Shown: positions 27,607 through 36,037 of the stretch, piece by piece
Layout: every line of letters starts with the position of its first letter
Numbering within the stretch: the stretch's first letter is position 1
Origin: Stutzerimonas azotifigens DSM 17556
Lineage (GTDB): Bacteria; Pseudomonadota; Gammaproteobacteria; Pseudomonadales; Pseudomonadaceae
Assembly: GCF_000425625.1 (NCBI RefSeq)
Contig: NZ_KE384411.1
Span: 116,405-180,404, forward strand
Reading direction: 5' to 3'
Length of the DNA: 64,000 nt
The notes under the pieces: generated by a model
What the model was told of the DNA's origin: nothing
Seen by the model: the letters and a program-made list of their open reading frames with translations, nothing else
Database searches by the model: none
Position numbers and translations under genes: made by a program

Positions 27607-28110
27607 ATGCGCTGGTTCCTCGCCGTTTTCTGTTTCGGTTTCACCCTCCTGTCCCACGCCAACGCAGCCCCCAGCCTGGACGGAGCCATGATCGACAAGG
27701 TCCTGGTGGTCAAGTCCGAGCGTCGCCTGCATCTGGTCAGCCGCGGCGAGACGCTGAAGAGCTACCGCATCTCCCTCGGCAAGGAACCCAGGGGCCCGAA
27801 GCAGCGCGAAGGCGACCGGCGCACCCCGGAAGGCTTCTACTGGATCGACTGGCGCAAGGTCAGCGACAAGTACAACCTGGCCATGCACATCTCCTACCCC
27901 AACGCCCGCGACCTGGCCCGTGCGCATGCCGAAGGCGTGCCGCCCGGCAGCATGATCATGCTGCACGGCACGCCGCTGGATGAGGACTATCCGGAATGGT
28001 ATTTCCACACGCTGGACTGGACCGAAGGCTGCATCGCGCTGAAGAACGAGGACATGCGCGAGCTCTGGACGCTGGTCAAGGACGGGACGCTGATCGAGAT
28101 CCGTCCCTGA
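27607..28110 (+). CDS. Exported L,D-transpeptidase family protein (YkuD domain, YafK-like)
   Basis: Periplasmic protein of 167 aa with a signal peptide at about 1-21 (MRWFLAVFCFGFTLLSHANA). The YkuD catalytic pattern is visible as HGTPLDEDYPEWYFHTLDWTEGCIALKNEDM, with the nucleophilic Cys in TEGCIAL rather than the classical SHGC. That variant is typical of the YafK branch, whose E. coli member removes Lpp from peptidoglycan. The exact reaction here is inference. It follows the Nudix gene by 28 bp. Confidence 0.87.
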   Translation: MRWFLAVFCFGFTLLSHANAAPSLDGAMIDKVLVVKSERRLHLVSRGETLKSYRISLGKEPRGPKQREGDRRTPEGFYWIDWRKVSDKYNLAMHISYPNARDLARAHAEGVPPGSMIMLHGTPLDEDYPEWYFHTLDWTEGCIALKNEDMRELWTLVKDGTLIEIRP

Positions 28111-28223
28111 CCGCAGGTCGTTCCTCTCGGCATTGAGCGACGCCTCGCTTGAAAAACTTTGGAACACTTCCCGCCTGCTGGCGGTCCAGTATTAACGGGC
28201 CACCACCTAGGAAAGTCGTACGC

Positions 28224-29531
28224 ATGCAGGCGGGCAAAGAGAAGTTCATCGGTCTCGAGTGGTTGCGTTTCTTCCTCGGCGTGTATCTGGTGATGTACCA
28301 CACGCTGCCGTTCTACGAGAGCTACACGCGACTCGACGGCCTGGTGGAAGTGAACGAGCTGGGGTTCTTCGCCACCAGTTGCTTCTTCGCCCTGTCGGGG
28401 TTCCTGCTCGCGCACGTCTACCTGGACGGCAACCGGCTTCGCGAACGGCCGACGAGCATCATGGCCAAGCGCTTCGCCAACCTCTACCCCATCCACCTGG
28501 TCGGCCTGGCCAGCTGCATCGCCCTGGTGCTGATCACCGGCACCTTCGACAGCCACACCGACCTGCACCTGGCCTACCGCGCCGACGACCTGCTCAAGCG
28601 CACCGCGCCCGAGCAGCTCGAATACCACCTGAGCGATCTCGAGCTGGCGCTCAACGCCCTGCTGCAGCTGACCCTGCTGCATGCCTGGAACCCGGTCTTC
28701 CTCGCCTACAACGGCCCGCTCTGGTCGATCTCGACACTGTTCTTCTTCTACCTGGTCTTCCCCTATTTCGCCCCGCGCCTGGCGGCGGCACGGCACAAGG
28801 TCTGGCTGCTGCTGCTCACCTGGATCGCCTGCCTGATCCCGCCGGTGGTGGTCATCCTGAATGGCGACTATGGCTCGACCTGGATCGGGCTGCTGCATCA
28901 TTTCCCGCTCTTCCGCCTGCCGGTGTTCCTCGCCGGCATACTGGCCTACCTGCTGTTTCGCGAGTACGAGATGGCCGGCAGCGGGCTGCACGGGCCGATC
29001 AAGCTGCTCGCCGTGGTGGCGCTGGGCGTCGGCCTGAGCATCGCCGCCGAACTCAACTGGCACGGCGGCAACCACTGGTACGTACTGCTGCACAACGGGC
29101 TGATGCTGCCGATGGTGCTGGCGACCGTGGGTCTTTGCGCGATGATCCCGAGCCCGGCGAACGAGCGGCATCGTCGCTGGGCGCGCCGGCTGGGCGGCGC
29201 GTCGCTGCCGATGTTCGCCCTGCACACGCCGATTTTCATCGTCTTCCGGCGTCTGGAGATGCTGCTCAACATCGATTTCCAGCTGTGCCTGAACAATGCC
29301 GTGGCCTGCGTCGCACAGGCCAAGGCGCAGCCGCTGTTCCTCGGCTACTACCCGTTCCTGCTGCTGTTCACCATCGCCTTCTGCGTGGTGTTCCAGGAGC
29401 AATTCGTCAGCCGCGCCCGCCAGTGGCTGCTCGACGGGCCGCTGCGGCGGGCGGTCGTGCCGGTCACCCCGCCTCGACCAGGCGCCGCGCCCGCGCGCGC
29501 GCCGGAGCGCGACGCTTGCGCCACCAGATAG
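28224..29531 (+). CDS. Acyltransferase family 3 membrane protein
   Basis: Multi-spanning membrane protein of 435 aa. Start segment FIGLEWLRFFLGVYLVMYHTLPFYE holds the conserved R and H of acyltransferase 3 proteins; the following CFFALSGFLLAHVY and RFANLYPIHLVGLASC match the family. About ten hydrophobic segments are present. Members O-acetylate or acylate surface glycans or lipids; the substrate here is unknown. ATG at 28224 has AGGA upstream. The last 68 bp overlap, tail to tail, the 3' end of the PepSY gene on the other strand. Confidence 0.87.
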   Translation: MQAGKEKFIGLEWLRFFLGVYLVMYHTLPFYESYTRLDGLVEVNELGFFATSCFFALSGFLLAHVYLDGNRLRERPTSIMAKRFANLYPIHLVGLASCIALVLITGTFDSHTDLHLAYRADDLLKRTAPEQLEYHLSDLELALNALLQLTLLHAWNPVFLAYNGPLWSISTLFFFYLVFPYFAPRLAAARHKVWLLLLTWIACLIPPVVVILNGDYGSTWIGLLHHFPLFRLPVFLAGILAYLLFREYEMAGSGLHGPIKLLAVVALGVGLSIAAELNWHGGNHWYVLLHNGLMLPMVLATVGLCAMIPSPANERHRRWARRLGGASLPMFALHTPIFIVFRRLEMLLNIDFQLCLNNAVACVAQAKAQPLFLGYYPFLLLFTIAFCVVFQEQFVSRARQWLLDGPLRRAVVPVTPPRPGAAPARAPERDACATR

Positions 29532-30651
29532 CCACGCCGGTCACCGAGAGCACCGCGACCACCAGCCCCAGCACGGCGATCGCCAGCCGCCCCGGAAGGC
29601 CGAGTATCCGCCCGCCGTGGATCGGCGCCTGCAGTTGGAAGAAACGCTCGCCCCAGCTGCCGCGCCCGGGAATCTCCTGGCCCAGCAGGCGGCTGCCATC
29701 GGTGCCGTGGAAGAACACCCAGGCATTGCCCTGCGGGCTGTCGTGCTCGCCGAAGCCGGCGCCGTAGAAGTTGTACTGGAAGCTGTAGTACAGCTCGGTG
29801 ACCGGCTCGTGCAGGCCCAGAGCACGTCCGTGTTCGAGGGCATGGGCGTACGCCTGCCGATAGCCGTAGGTGGTCGTTCCCAGCGCCTCGGCCGGCAGGT
29901 GGCTGCGCGCCTGGTAGACGCTCGCCGGCACCGGCGAGAACAGCGAGACCGCGGGCTTGAACACCTGCTCCGGCAGGTTCATCGCCACGCTGCTGACCGC
30001 CACCGGCAGCAGCAACAGCCACAGCCAGAGGCCGCTGGCGCGGTGCAGGTCGAGCGTGGCGCGGTGCAGGTGGCCGCGCTTGATCCGCCAGGCCGGCGCC
30101 CATTTGCGCAGGAACGGCCGGCCGCGCGGGAAGGTGAGCAGCTGCGACACCAGGCAGTCCAGCACCCAGAGGATCGCCACGATGCCCATCAGCCATAGCC
30201 CCCAGCTGCCCGGTAGCGCCAGGTTGTAGTGAAATTCCAGCAGGAAGGGCACCAGCTTCTCCCGGGCGAAACAGCATTCGCCCCAGTGCCGGCTGCCGAC
30301 CTCCGCCGCGGTGACCGGGTCGAGGTAGCGCACCACCGGCTTTTCCGCGTAGGGCTGGCCGGTGCCCGGATCGTTGCGCGGCACCAGGGCGAGCAATGCC
30401 GAGTGCTGCGGCTCGTCGGGCAGCTCCATGTACCAGACTTGCATGCGCGGATAGCGCTGTTCGATCCGCTCGACTAGCTCACCCGGACCGAGCGGTTCGC
30501 CCTGCCCGGGCGTCTGGTAGAAGCCGGGGTTGAGCCACTCGTCGAGTTCGTGGTGGAAGGCCAGCACGCTGCCGGTCAGGCCGGCGAGCGCCAGGAACAG
30601 GGCGATTGCCAGGCCGACGTAGCGGTGCAGCAGTAACAGCAGTGAACGCAT
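29464..30651 (-). CDS. PepSY-associated TM protein, FoxB-like
   Basis: Inner-membrane PepSY_TM protein of 395 aa. Segments: membrane helix 8-30 (YVGLAIALFLALAGLTGSVLAFHHELDEWL), central helices near 165-190 and 215-245 (ATLDLHRASGLWLWLLLLPVAVSSVAMNLPE), C-terminal helix near 355-378. The H-R patterns fit a haem- or siderophore-reducing membrane protein. Its position directly downstream of a TonB receptor with FecI/FecR genes matches P. aeruginosa foxB, whose product aids xenosiderophore use. The last 68 bp overlap the convergent acyltransferase gene. Confidence 0.82.
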   Translation of the reverse strand: MRSLLLLLHRYVGLAIALFLALAGLTGSVLAFHHELDEWLNPGFYQTPGQGEPLGPGELVERIEQRYPRMQVWYMELPDEPQHSALLALVPRNDPGTGQPYAEKPVVRYLDPVTAAEVGSRHWGECCFAREKLVPFLLEFHYNLALPGSWGLWLMGIVAILWVLDCLVSQLLTFPRGRPFLRKWAPAWRIKRGHLHRATLDLHRASGLWLWLLLLPVAVSSVAMNLPEQVFKPAVSLFSPVPASVYQARSHLPAEALGTTTYGYRQAYAHALEHGRALGLHEPVTELYYSFQYNFYGAGFGEHDSPQGNAWVFFHGTDGSRLLGQEIPGRGSWGERFFQLQAPIHGGRILGLPGRLAIAVLGLVVAVLSVTGVAIWWRKRRAPARARARRLVEAG

Positions 30652-30703
30652 CGTCCCTCCGGACGGCCACGTCCCGGCCGCCCGAGAAGACGGCCGGCGG
30701 GGC

Positions 30704-33192
30704 TCAGAAGTCGTAGGTCAGGGTGGCCATCAGGTTGCGCGCCTCGCCGTAGTAGCACTGGTTGAGGCTGTTGCAGGCGGCCACGTACTTCTCGTCGGTG
30801 AGGTTGTTCAGGTTCAGGCGCACGCCCAGCCCGTCGAGGCCGACCCGCGACAGGTCGTAGCCGAGCATCGCGTCGTACAACGTATAGGACGGCAGGCGCA
30901 GGGTGTTCTCCGCGTCCGCCCAGCTCTTGCCGAAGTAGCGTGCCCCGGCGCCGATCTGCAGGCCGGCGAGCGGCCCGCCGTCCAGGGTGTAGTCGGCCCA
31001 CAGCGCCGCCATGTTGCGCGCCACCGCATTGGGCGTGTTGCCGCGGTTGTTCACCCCCACCGTGCCGACGTAGTCCTTGCTGTACTCGACGTCCATCCAG
31101 GTGTAGCTGGCCAGCACGTTGAGGTTGTCCCGCGGGCGCAGGCGCGCTTCCACTTCCACCCCGCGCGAGGTGATCTCGCCGACCGAACGGAAGAAACTCT
31201 CGTTGGAATCCTTGCTCGACAGGTTGGACTGCTCGAGGTCGAACAGCGAGACCGTATAGAGATCGTCGCTGCCCAGCGGCTGGTACTTCAGGCCCACTTC
31301 CACCTGCTCGCCCTCGGTGGGATCGAGCAGAGTGATGTCGTAGGCGCTGCCGTCGAAGTTGTAGGCCCCCGTCGCGTTGGGGTTGAAGGATTCCGAGTAG
31401 CTGGCGTAGGGCGACAGGCCGTTGTCGAAGGCGTAGAGCACGCCGACCCGCCCGGTGAACCGTTCGAGCTTGGCGCTATCGGCCTGGTCGCCGTACACCG
31501 ACTCGGTCTGCCGGAAGGACACGTCGACCCAGTCCTGCCGCGCGCCCAGCGAGAAGCGCCAGTTGCCCAGGTTGACCAGGTCCTGAACGTAGAGGCCGGT
31601 CTGCTCGAGCTCCCGGCTTTCGTCGTACTGGTGATAGAACTGCGGGTTGCCGGCCCGACCGCGCCGGTGAAGGGGTCGATCCCGGCGATCCCGTTGGCGC
31701 CGTCGTAGCTGACCTTGGCCTTGCGCCGCTGGTAGTCCAGGCCGGTCACCAGGGTGTGGCTCAACGCCCCGGTGTCGAACAGAAACTGCACCTGGTTGTC
31801 CAGCGTCCAGGCGTGCAGCGCCTCGTCGGCGCCGGTGTAGTAGCGCACCAGCTGGTCCTGGGTCGCGTAACCATACTGGTAGACCTGCCCGGACTCGACG
31901 GTGGAATCCAGGTACTGGAAATTCTGCCGGGCCGACACCCTATCGTTGAAGCGGTGCTCGAGCTGGTAGCCGACCATCTGCTGGTCGCGCTCGAACTTCT
32001 CGTAGTCCTCGTCGCCCTCGAAGAAGCTGCGCGAGATGCGCCGGCCATTGTGCGAGGTGACCGTGCCGTCGGCCGGCAGGCCGCCGTGGTAGCCGCTTTC
32101 CGGATCGTGCTGGAGCATGGCCAGCAGGGTCAACCGGGTGTCGTCGCTGAAGTTGATGCTCAGCGACGGCATGACCGCATAGCGCTGCTCCTCGACGCCA
32201 TCGACCTGGGTGTCGGCGTCCTTGGCCACGCCGGTCAGCCGGTAGGCGATCCGTTGCTGGTCGTCCAGCGGACCGGTGAAGTCGAAGGCCGCCTGCTTGT
32301 AGTCGTGGCTGCCGTAGGACAGTTGCAGTTGCCGCCGGCTTTCGTACTGCGGCTTCTTGGTGGTCATCGCCACCAGCCCGCCCGGCAGGCTGCGGCCGTA
32401 GAGGACCGAGGACGGCCCCTTGAGCACGTCGATGCGTTCGATGAAGTACGGATCGACCTGCAGGCTGCTGTAGGTGCCGCTGTCGCCCATGAGCTTGAGG
32501 CCGTCGAGGAACAGGTTGTCCACCGAGCCGTCGTTGATGCCGCGCATCGCCACGTAGTCGTAGCGGGTGGTGGCGCCGTAGGGCGAGCTCATCACCCCGG
32601 GCGTGTAGCGCAGCGCCTGGGAGACGTTGCGCGCGCCCTGGTCCTCGATCTGCTGGCGGGTGACCACCGAAACGGTCTGCGGCGTTTCCAGCAGTGGCAT
32701 GCTGGTCTTGGTGGCGACCATGCTGTGGGTGGCGTTGTAGCCCTCGGTATCGCCGAGTGCATTACCCAGCGCGAAGCCCTCGATCACCATCGGCGCCAGT
32801 TCCGTCGCCGCGCCCTCGCCGGGCACCGGCCGCAGCGACCAGGTGCCTTGTGCATCCTGCGTGGCCTGCAGCCCGGAGCCTTCCAGCAGGCGCGCCAGCC
32901 CCTGCTCCGGCGTGTAGCGGCCGGACAGCGCCGGCGCCTGGCGCCCGGCGACCAGGCTGCCGTCCACCGAAAGCACGATGCCCGCCTCGGCGGCGAAGCG
33001 ACTGAGGCTGCTGGACAGCGGCCCGGCGGGAATGTCCACCGGCCGGCTGCCCTGCTCGACCTCGGTGGGCCCGGCCGCCCACGCCGGGGCAGGCAAGGCG
33101 GCTGCCAACGGCAGCGTCAGGAGGGCGGCGTGTATGGCGTGGCGCAGCCGGCGGCGGCCGGCGTAGGAAGGGCAAGCGGTAACTACGGGCAT
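30704..33192 (-). pseudogene. TonB-dependent siderophore receptor with N-terminal signalling domain, frameshifted
   Basis: Outer-membrane receptor of about 829 codons in two frames. Signal peptide about 1-40; secretin/TonB short (STN) signalling domain about 50-105 (RPVDIPAGPLSSSLSRFAAEAGI); plug with PLLETPQTVSVVTRQQIEDQGARNVSQALRYTPGV; then a beta-barrel ending in the canonical C-terminal Phe (LMATLTYDF). The reading frame breaks at about 31649-31657: upstream code ends in the FTGAV region while NPQFYHQYDESRELEQTG continues in the next frame, as expected for loss of 1 nt. Both halves are otherwise intact, so it is either a recent mutation or a sequencing error. The gene order and STN domain suggest a FoxA-type ferrioxamine receptor. 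A 12/19 match to a Fur site lies at 33272-33290 in the promoter region. Confidence 0.8.
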
Positions 33193-33306
33193 CGGTGGTT
33201 TCCTGCTTCTCTGGCGTCCCGCGGGGGACCTGTGCCTGTATGCCCCGCGGGCTCCTAAAAAGGGGAACCTGAATAAGAATAATTTTTACTTGCGCGTTCG
33301 GCTGCC

Positions 33307-34245
33307 TCAAGCCGCAGCCGGCTCGAGGCTCACCCACCAGGGCAGGCGCCGATTGACGCGGATCGGCAGGGTGCCGGCGAGGATATCCAGCACCCGGTCG
33401 GTGTCTGCCAGCGGATAGGCGCCGACCACGCGCAAGCCGGCGATCCGCGTGTCGCAGCCGAGATAGCCGCGGCGATAGCGCCCGAGCTGGGCGACGAAAT
33501 CGTCGAGCCGCAGGTGGTCGGCGAGCAGCACGCCGGTGGCCCAGGCCCGCGCCCCGGCAGCGGCCGGCCCCGAGCCGAGCAACCGCGCGGAATCGAACAG
33601 CAGCTCGTGCCCGGGCATCGCTTCCTCCACCACGCCCGGCCGCGCTGTCAGCGACAGGCGCAGCGCGCCCTCGTAGAGGCTGACGCGGCTTTCGCCGTCG
33701 CCCTGGTACAGGGCCATTCGCGCCCCGCTGCCGGCCAGCTCGGCGTCCCGGGCGCTCACATGGATGCGTGCCTCGGCGGCCGACTCCAGCAGCAGCTCGC
33801 CGCGACGCAGGATGAGGTGTGGGCCTTCAGCCGCCACGCGGATGTCCAGCGCGGTGTCGGTGTTCAGCCACAGCTGCGAACCGTCGGCCAGGGTCAGCGC
33901 ACGCACCTCGCCCACCGCCGTGCGCTCGTCGGCCATCCAGTCGCGGCAGGCGGGGCCGGCCAGGGTCCCGAGCACACCGGCTCCGCCGGCCACGCAGAGG
34001 GTCTTGAGCATCCGCCGGCGCCCCATCGACGGGCCGCTCAGCCCGCGTCCGGCCGCACGCGCCGTGGCGTCCTGCGACAACGCCTGGAACTGCCCGCTGA
34101 TCCGCTCGACCCGCGCCCAGGCCTGGCGGTGCTCGGCGCTGCGCTCTAGCCAGCGTCGCCAGGCGCGGTGCTCGGCCTCGCCAGCCTGTCCCGACTGCAG
34201 CACGGCGAACCACTCCGCCGCCTGCTGCAGCGCCCTGGGATTCAC
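33307..34245 (-). CDS. FecR-family anti-sigma factor
   Basis: Inner-membrane anti-sigma factor/regulator of 312 aa. The N-terminal cytoplasmic DUF4880 domain (ALQQAAEWFAVLQSGQAGEAEHRAWRRWLERSAEHRQAWARVE, residues 4-47) would bind the sigma factor; one membrane segment lies near 85-103 (TLCVAGGAGVLGTLAG); the periplasmic FecR domain follows (VRALTLADGSQLWLNTDTALDI). It starts at a GTG whose first bases overlap the sigma gene stop (GTGA), so the pair is translationally coupled. The partner receptor is directly downstream. Confidence 0.9.
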   Translation of the reverse strand: MNPRALQQAAEWFAVLQSGQAGEAEHRAWRRWLERSAEHRQAWARVERISGQFQALSQDATARAAGRGLSGPSMGRRRMLKTLCVAGGAGVLGTLAGPACRDWMADERTAVGEVRALTLADGSQLWLNTDTALDIRVAAEGPHLILRRGELLLESAAEARIHVSARDAELAGSGARMALYQGDGESRVSLYEGALRLSLTARPGVVEEAMPGHELLFDSARLLGSGPAAAGARAWATGVLLADHLRLDDFVAQLGRYRRGYLGCDTRIAGLRVVGAYPLADTDRVLDILAGTLPIRVNRRLPWWVSLEPAAA

Positions 34246-34769
34246 AGATCCCCCTCGGCCAGCGGTTCCACGTTCAGGCAGGCGAACATGGCCTGGGCCA
34301 TGTACTTCTTCACCATCCGTTCGGAGACGCCGAGCTCGGCGCCGATCGCCGCATAGGTGAGTCCTTCGAGCTGCGACAGCAGGAACGCGCGGCGCGCCTT
34401 TTCCGGCAGGCCGGAGAGCAGCCGGTCGATTTCCAGCAGGGCCTCGATGATCAGTGCGCGGCGCTCCGGCGACGGCGCGCAGGGCTCGGGCCGGGCGGCC
34501 AGTGCCTCCAGGTAGGCCTGTTCGATTCGGCGCCGCCGCCAATGATTGAGCAGCAGCCCGCGGGCGATGGCATGCAGATAGGCGCGAGGCTCGCGGATGG
34601 CGCGCAAATCCTGCTCACGGGCGAGCAGGCGCACGAAGGTGTCCTGGGCCAGATCGGCGGCATTGTCCCGACAACCGAGCTGTCGCCGCAGCCAGCCGTG
34701 CAGCCAGCGATGGTGGTCGGCATAGAAGCGCTGCAGCTCGTGTCGTCCGAGAACGCCGTCGGTGGCCAT
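34242..34769 (-). CDS. ECF sigma factor, FecI/FoxI type
   Basis: ECF sigma factor of 175 aa. Region 2 is near residues 10-80 (YADHHRWLHGWLRRQLGCRDNAADLAQDTFVRLLAR, then PRAYLHAIARGLLLNHWRR) and region 4 near 110-165 (LPEKARRAFLLSQLEGLTYAAIGAELGVSERMVKKYMAQAM). KKYMAQA is characteristic of the iron-starvation FecI group. It would drive the downstream receptor gene when the receptor binds its siderophore. A Fur-like site lies 26 bp upstream, as expected for an iron-starvation sigma gene. Confidence 0.92.
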   Translation of the reverse strand: MATDGVLGRHELQRFYADHHRWLHGWLRRQLGCRDNAADLAQDTFVRLLAREQDLRAIREPRAYLHAIARGLLLNHWRRRRIEQAYLEALAARPEPCAPSPERRALIIEALLEIDRLLSGLPEKARRAFLLSQLEGLTYAAIGAELGVSERMVKKYMAQAMFACLNVEPLAEGDL

Positions 34770-34795
34770 TCAGGCTCTCCTGTGCTTTTGTTCGC

Positions 34796-34814
34796 AAATA
34801 CTAATGCTTCTCAA
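34796..34814 (-). promoter_or_regulatory. Candidate Fur box upstream of the ECF sigma gene
   Basis: Minus-strand TTGAGAAGCATTAGTATT matches the extended Fur pattern ATGAGAATCATTATTATT at 15 of 18 positions by eye. It lies between the divergent sigma factor and DUF1206 genes. Iron repression of iron-starvation sigma factors through Fur is well established in pseudomonads. Confidence 0.55.
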
Positions 34815-34940
34815 CAATCCTGCCTATCGTCGTCCCGACCGCCCGCCCCTCTCGATGGATGCGTCCAACGCGCCTGCGAACCGATACCGAAACGCAGCCG
34901 TCTACACCTCATATAAAGGTCGAATGGAGAACGAGGCCGA

Positions 34941-35744
34941 ATGACCGTGACCCGAGGGGTGGTCTGGCTGGCACGTGGCGGCTACGCCGCACGCGGTGTG
35001 GTGTACGTGATCGTGGCCTGCTTCGCGGTGATGGCGGCCATGGGCTCGGGCGATACGGTGGATACCCGGGGGGCGATCACGCGGATTCTCGAACAGCCGT
35101 TCGGCACGACCCTGCTCTGGCTGGTGGCGCTCGGCCTGCTCGCGCACGTGGCCTGGCGCCTGACCCAGGCGCTGGGCGACACCGATGGCCACGGCACTGA
35201 TGGCAAGGGCCTGCTGATCCGCGCCGGACTCGTCGGCAGCGCGCTGGTCAACGGCCTGCTGGCGATCTTCGCGCTCGGTCTGCTGGGCACCGGCCTCGGC
35301 TCCGGGGGCGCAGGCGCAGGCGACAACGACCTGCTGGCCCGCCTGCTGCGCTACGACAACGCCAACCGGGTGATCTACCTGATGGCGCTGGTGCCGCTGG
35401 GTGTCGGCATCGCGCACCTGGTGAAGGCCTGGCGCCTGAAGTTCGAACGCCACTTCCAGTGCTCCGAAGAGCGCATGCGCCTGGTGCGGCCGGTGGCGCG
35501 CGTCGGGCTTGTCGCGCGCGGCTGCGTATTCCTGATCATCGCCGCCCTGCTCGTCCTCGGCGGCAGCCGCTACCAGCCGACCGACCCGCCGGGGCTCAAG
35601 GAGGCGCTGGAAGCGCTGCAGGGCTTGCCGTTCGGCTGGCTGCTCCTGCTGGCGATCGGGCTCGGGCTGCTCGCCTTCGCCCTCTACAGCTTCGCCGAGG
35701 CGCTGTGGCGACGCATCGATTTGGCCGAGGTGATGCCGCGTTGA
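34941..35744 (+). CDS. DUF1206 family membrane protein
   Basis: Membrane protein of 267 aa with six hydrophobic segments arranged as three repeated pairs, the DUF1206 architecture (VVWLARGGYAARGVVYVIVACFAV at 8-31; IRAGLVGSALVNGLLAIFALGLL near 92-114; VARVGLVARGCVFLIIAALLVLGG near 185-208). The repeated R-x-G-Y/L-x-A-R-G pattern is clear in the first and third. Function is unknown. It is divergent from the iron-starvation sigma gene; a link to it is not evident. Confidence 0.85.
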   Translation: MTVTRGVVWLARGGYAARGVVYVIVACFAVMAAMGSGDTVDTRGAITRILEQPFGTTLLWLVALGLLAHVAWRLTQALGDTDGHGTDGKGLLIRAGLVGSALVNGLLAIFALGLLGTGLGSGGAGAGDNDLLARLLRYDNANRVIYLMALVPLGVGIAHLVKAWRLKFERHFQCSEERMRLVRPVARVGLVARGCVFLIIAALLVLGGSRYQPTDPPGLKEALEALQGLPFGWLLLLAIGLGLLAFALYSFAEALWRRIDLAEVMPR

Positions 35745-36037
35745 AGCAACATCGCATCAACGTGAACGCCGCCCCGTTGGAGCGAGGGGGATGCCGAGTC
35801 CTTGCTTGCGAAGAAGCATGGCGTTAAATCGGTTCGCGACCAAGGTCGCTCCTACATTGGCACCCGCTGGCGACAAGCTTGGTAGGGTGGGCTTCAGCCC
35901 ACCAAACTGCCGGCCAGACCGCCCTCCACCCGCGAGCCTGATGGCCGCGTATCATCCCGGCCTCTGCCTTAGGCTGCAGACCCCCAGCTTTTAGACAGCC
36001 TGACTCCGGTGGCCTTTTTCGCCCGCCCGGGATGCCC
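35745..36037. repeat. Intergenic REP-type repeats between DUF1206 gene and putP
   Basis: No gene is supported in these 293 bp. A palindrome of the form GGTTCGCGACCAAGGTCGC followed by TCCTAC lies near 35832-35855, and GTAGGGTGGGCTTCAGCCCAC at 35883-35903 is a self-complementary repeat that recurs at 54450-54537. Both resemble dispersed intergenic elements of pseudomonads. Confidence 0.65.

Noticed and set aside
31640-31670. Programmed ribosomal frameshift in the TonB receptor
   Set aside because: No slippery heptamer or downstream structure is evident, and such receptors are not known to use frameshifting; a mutation or sequence error is simpler.
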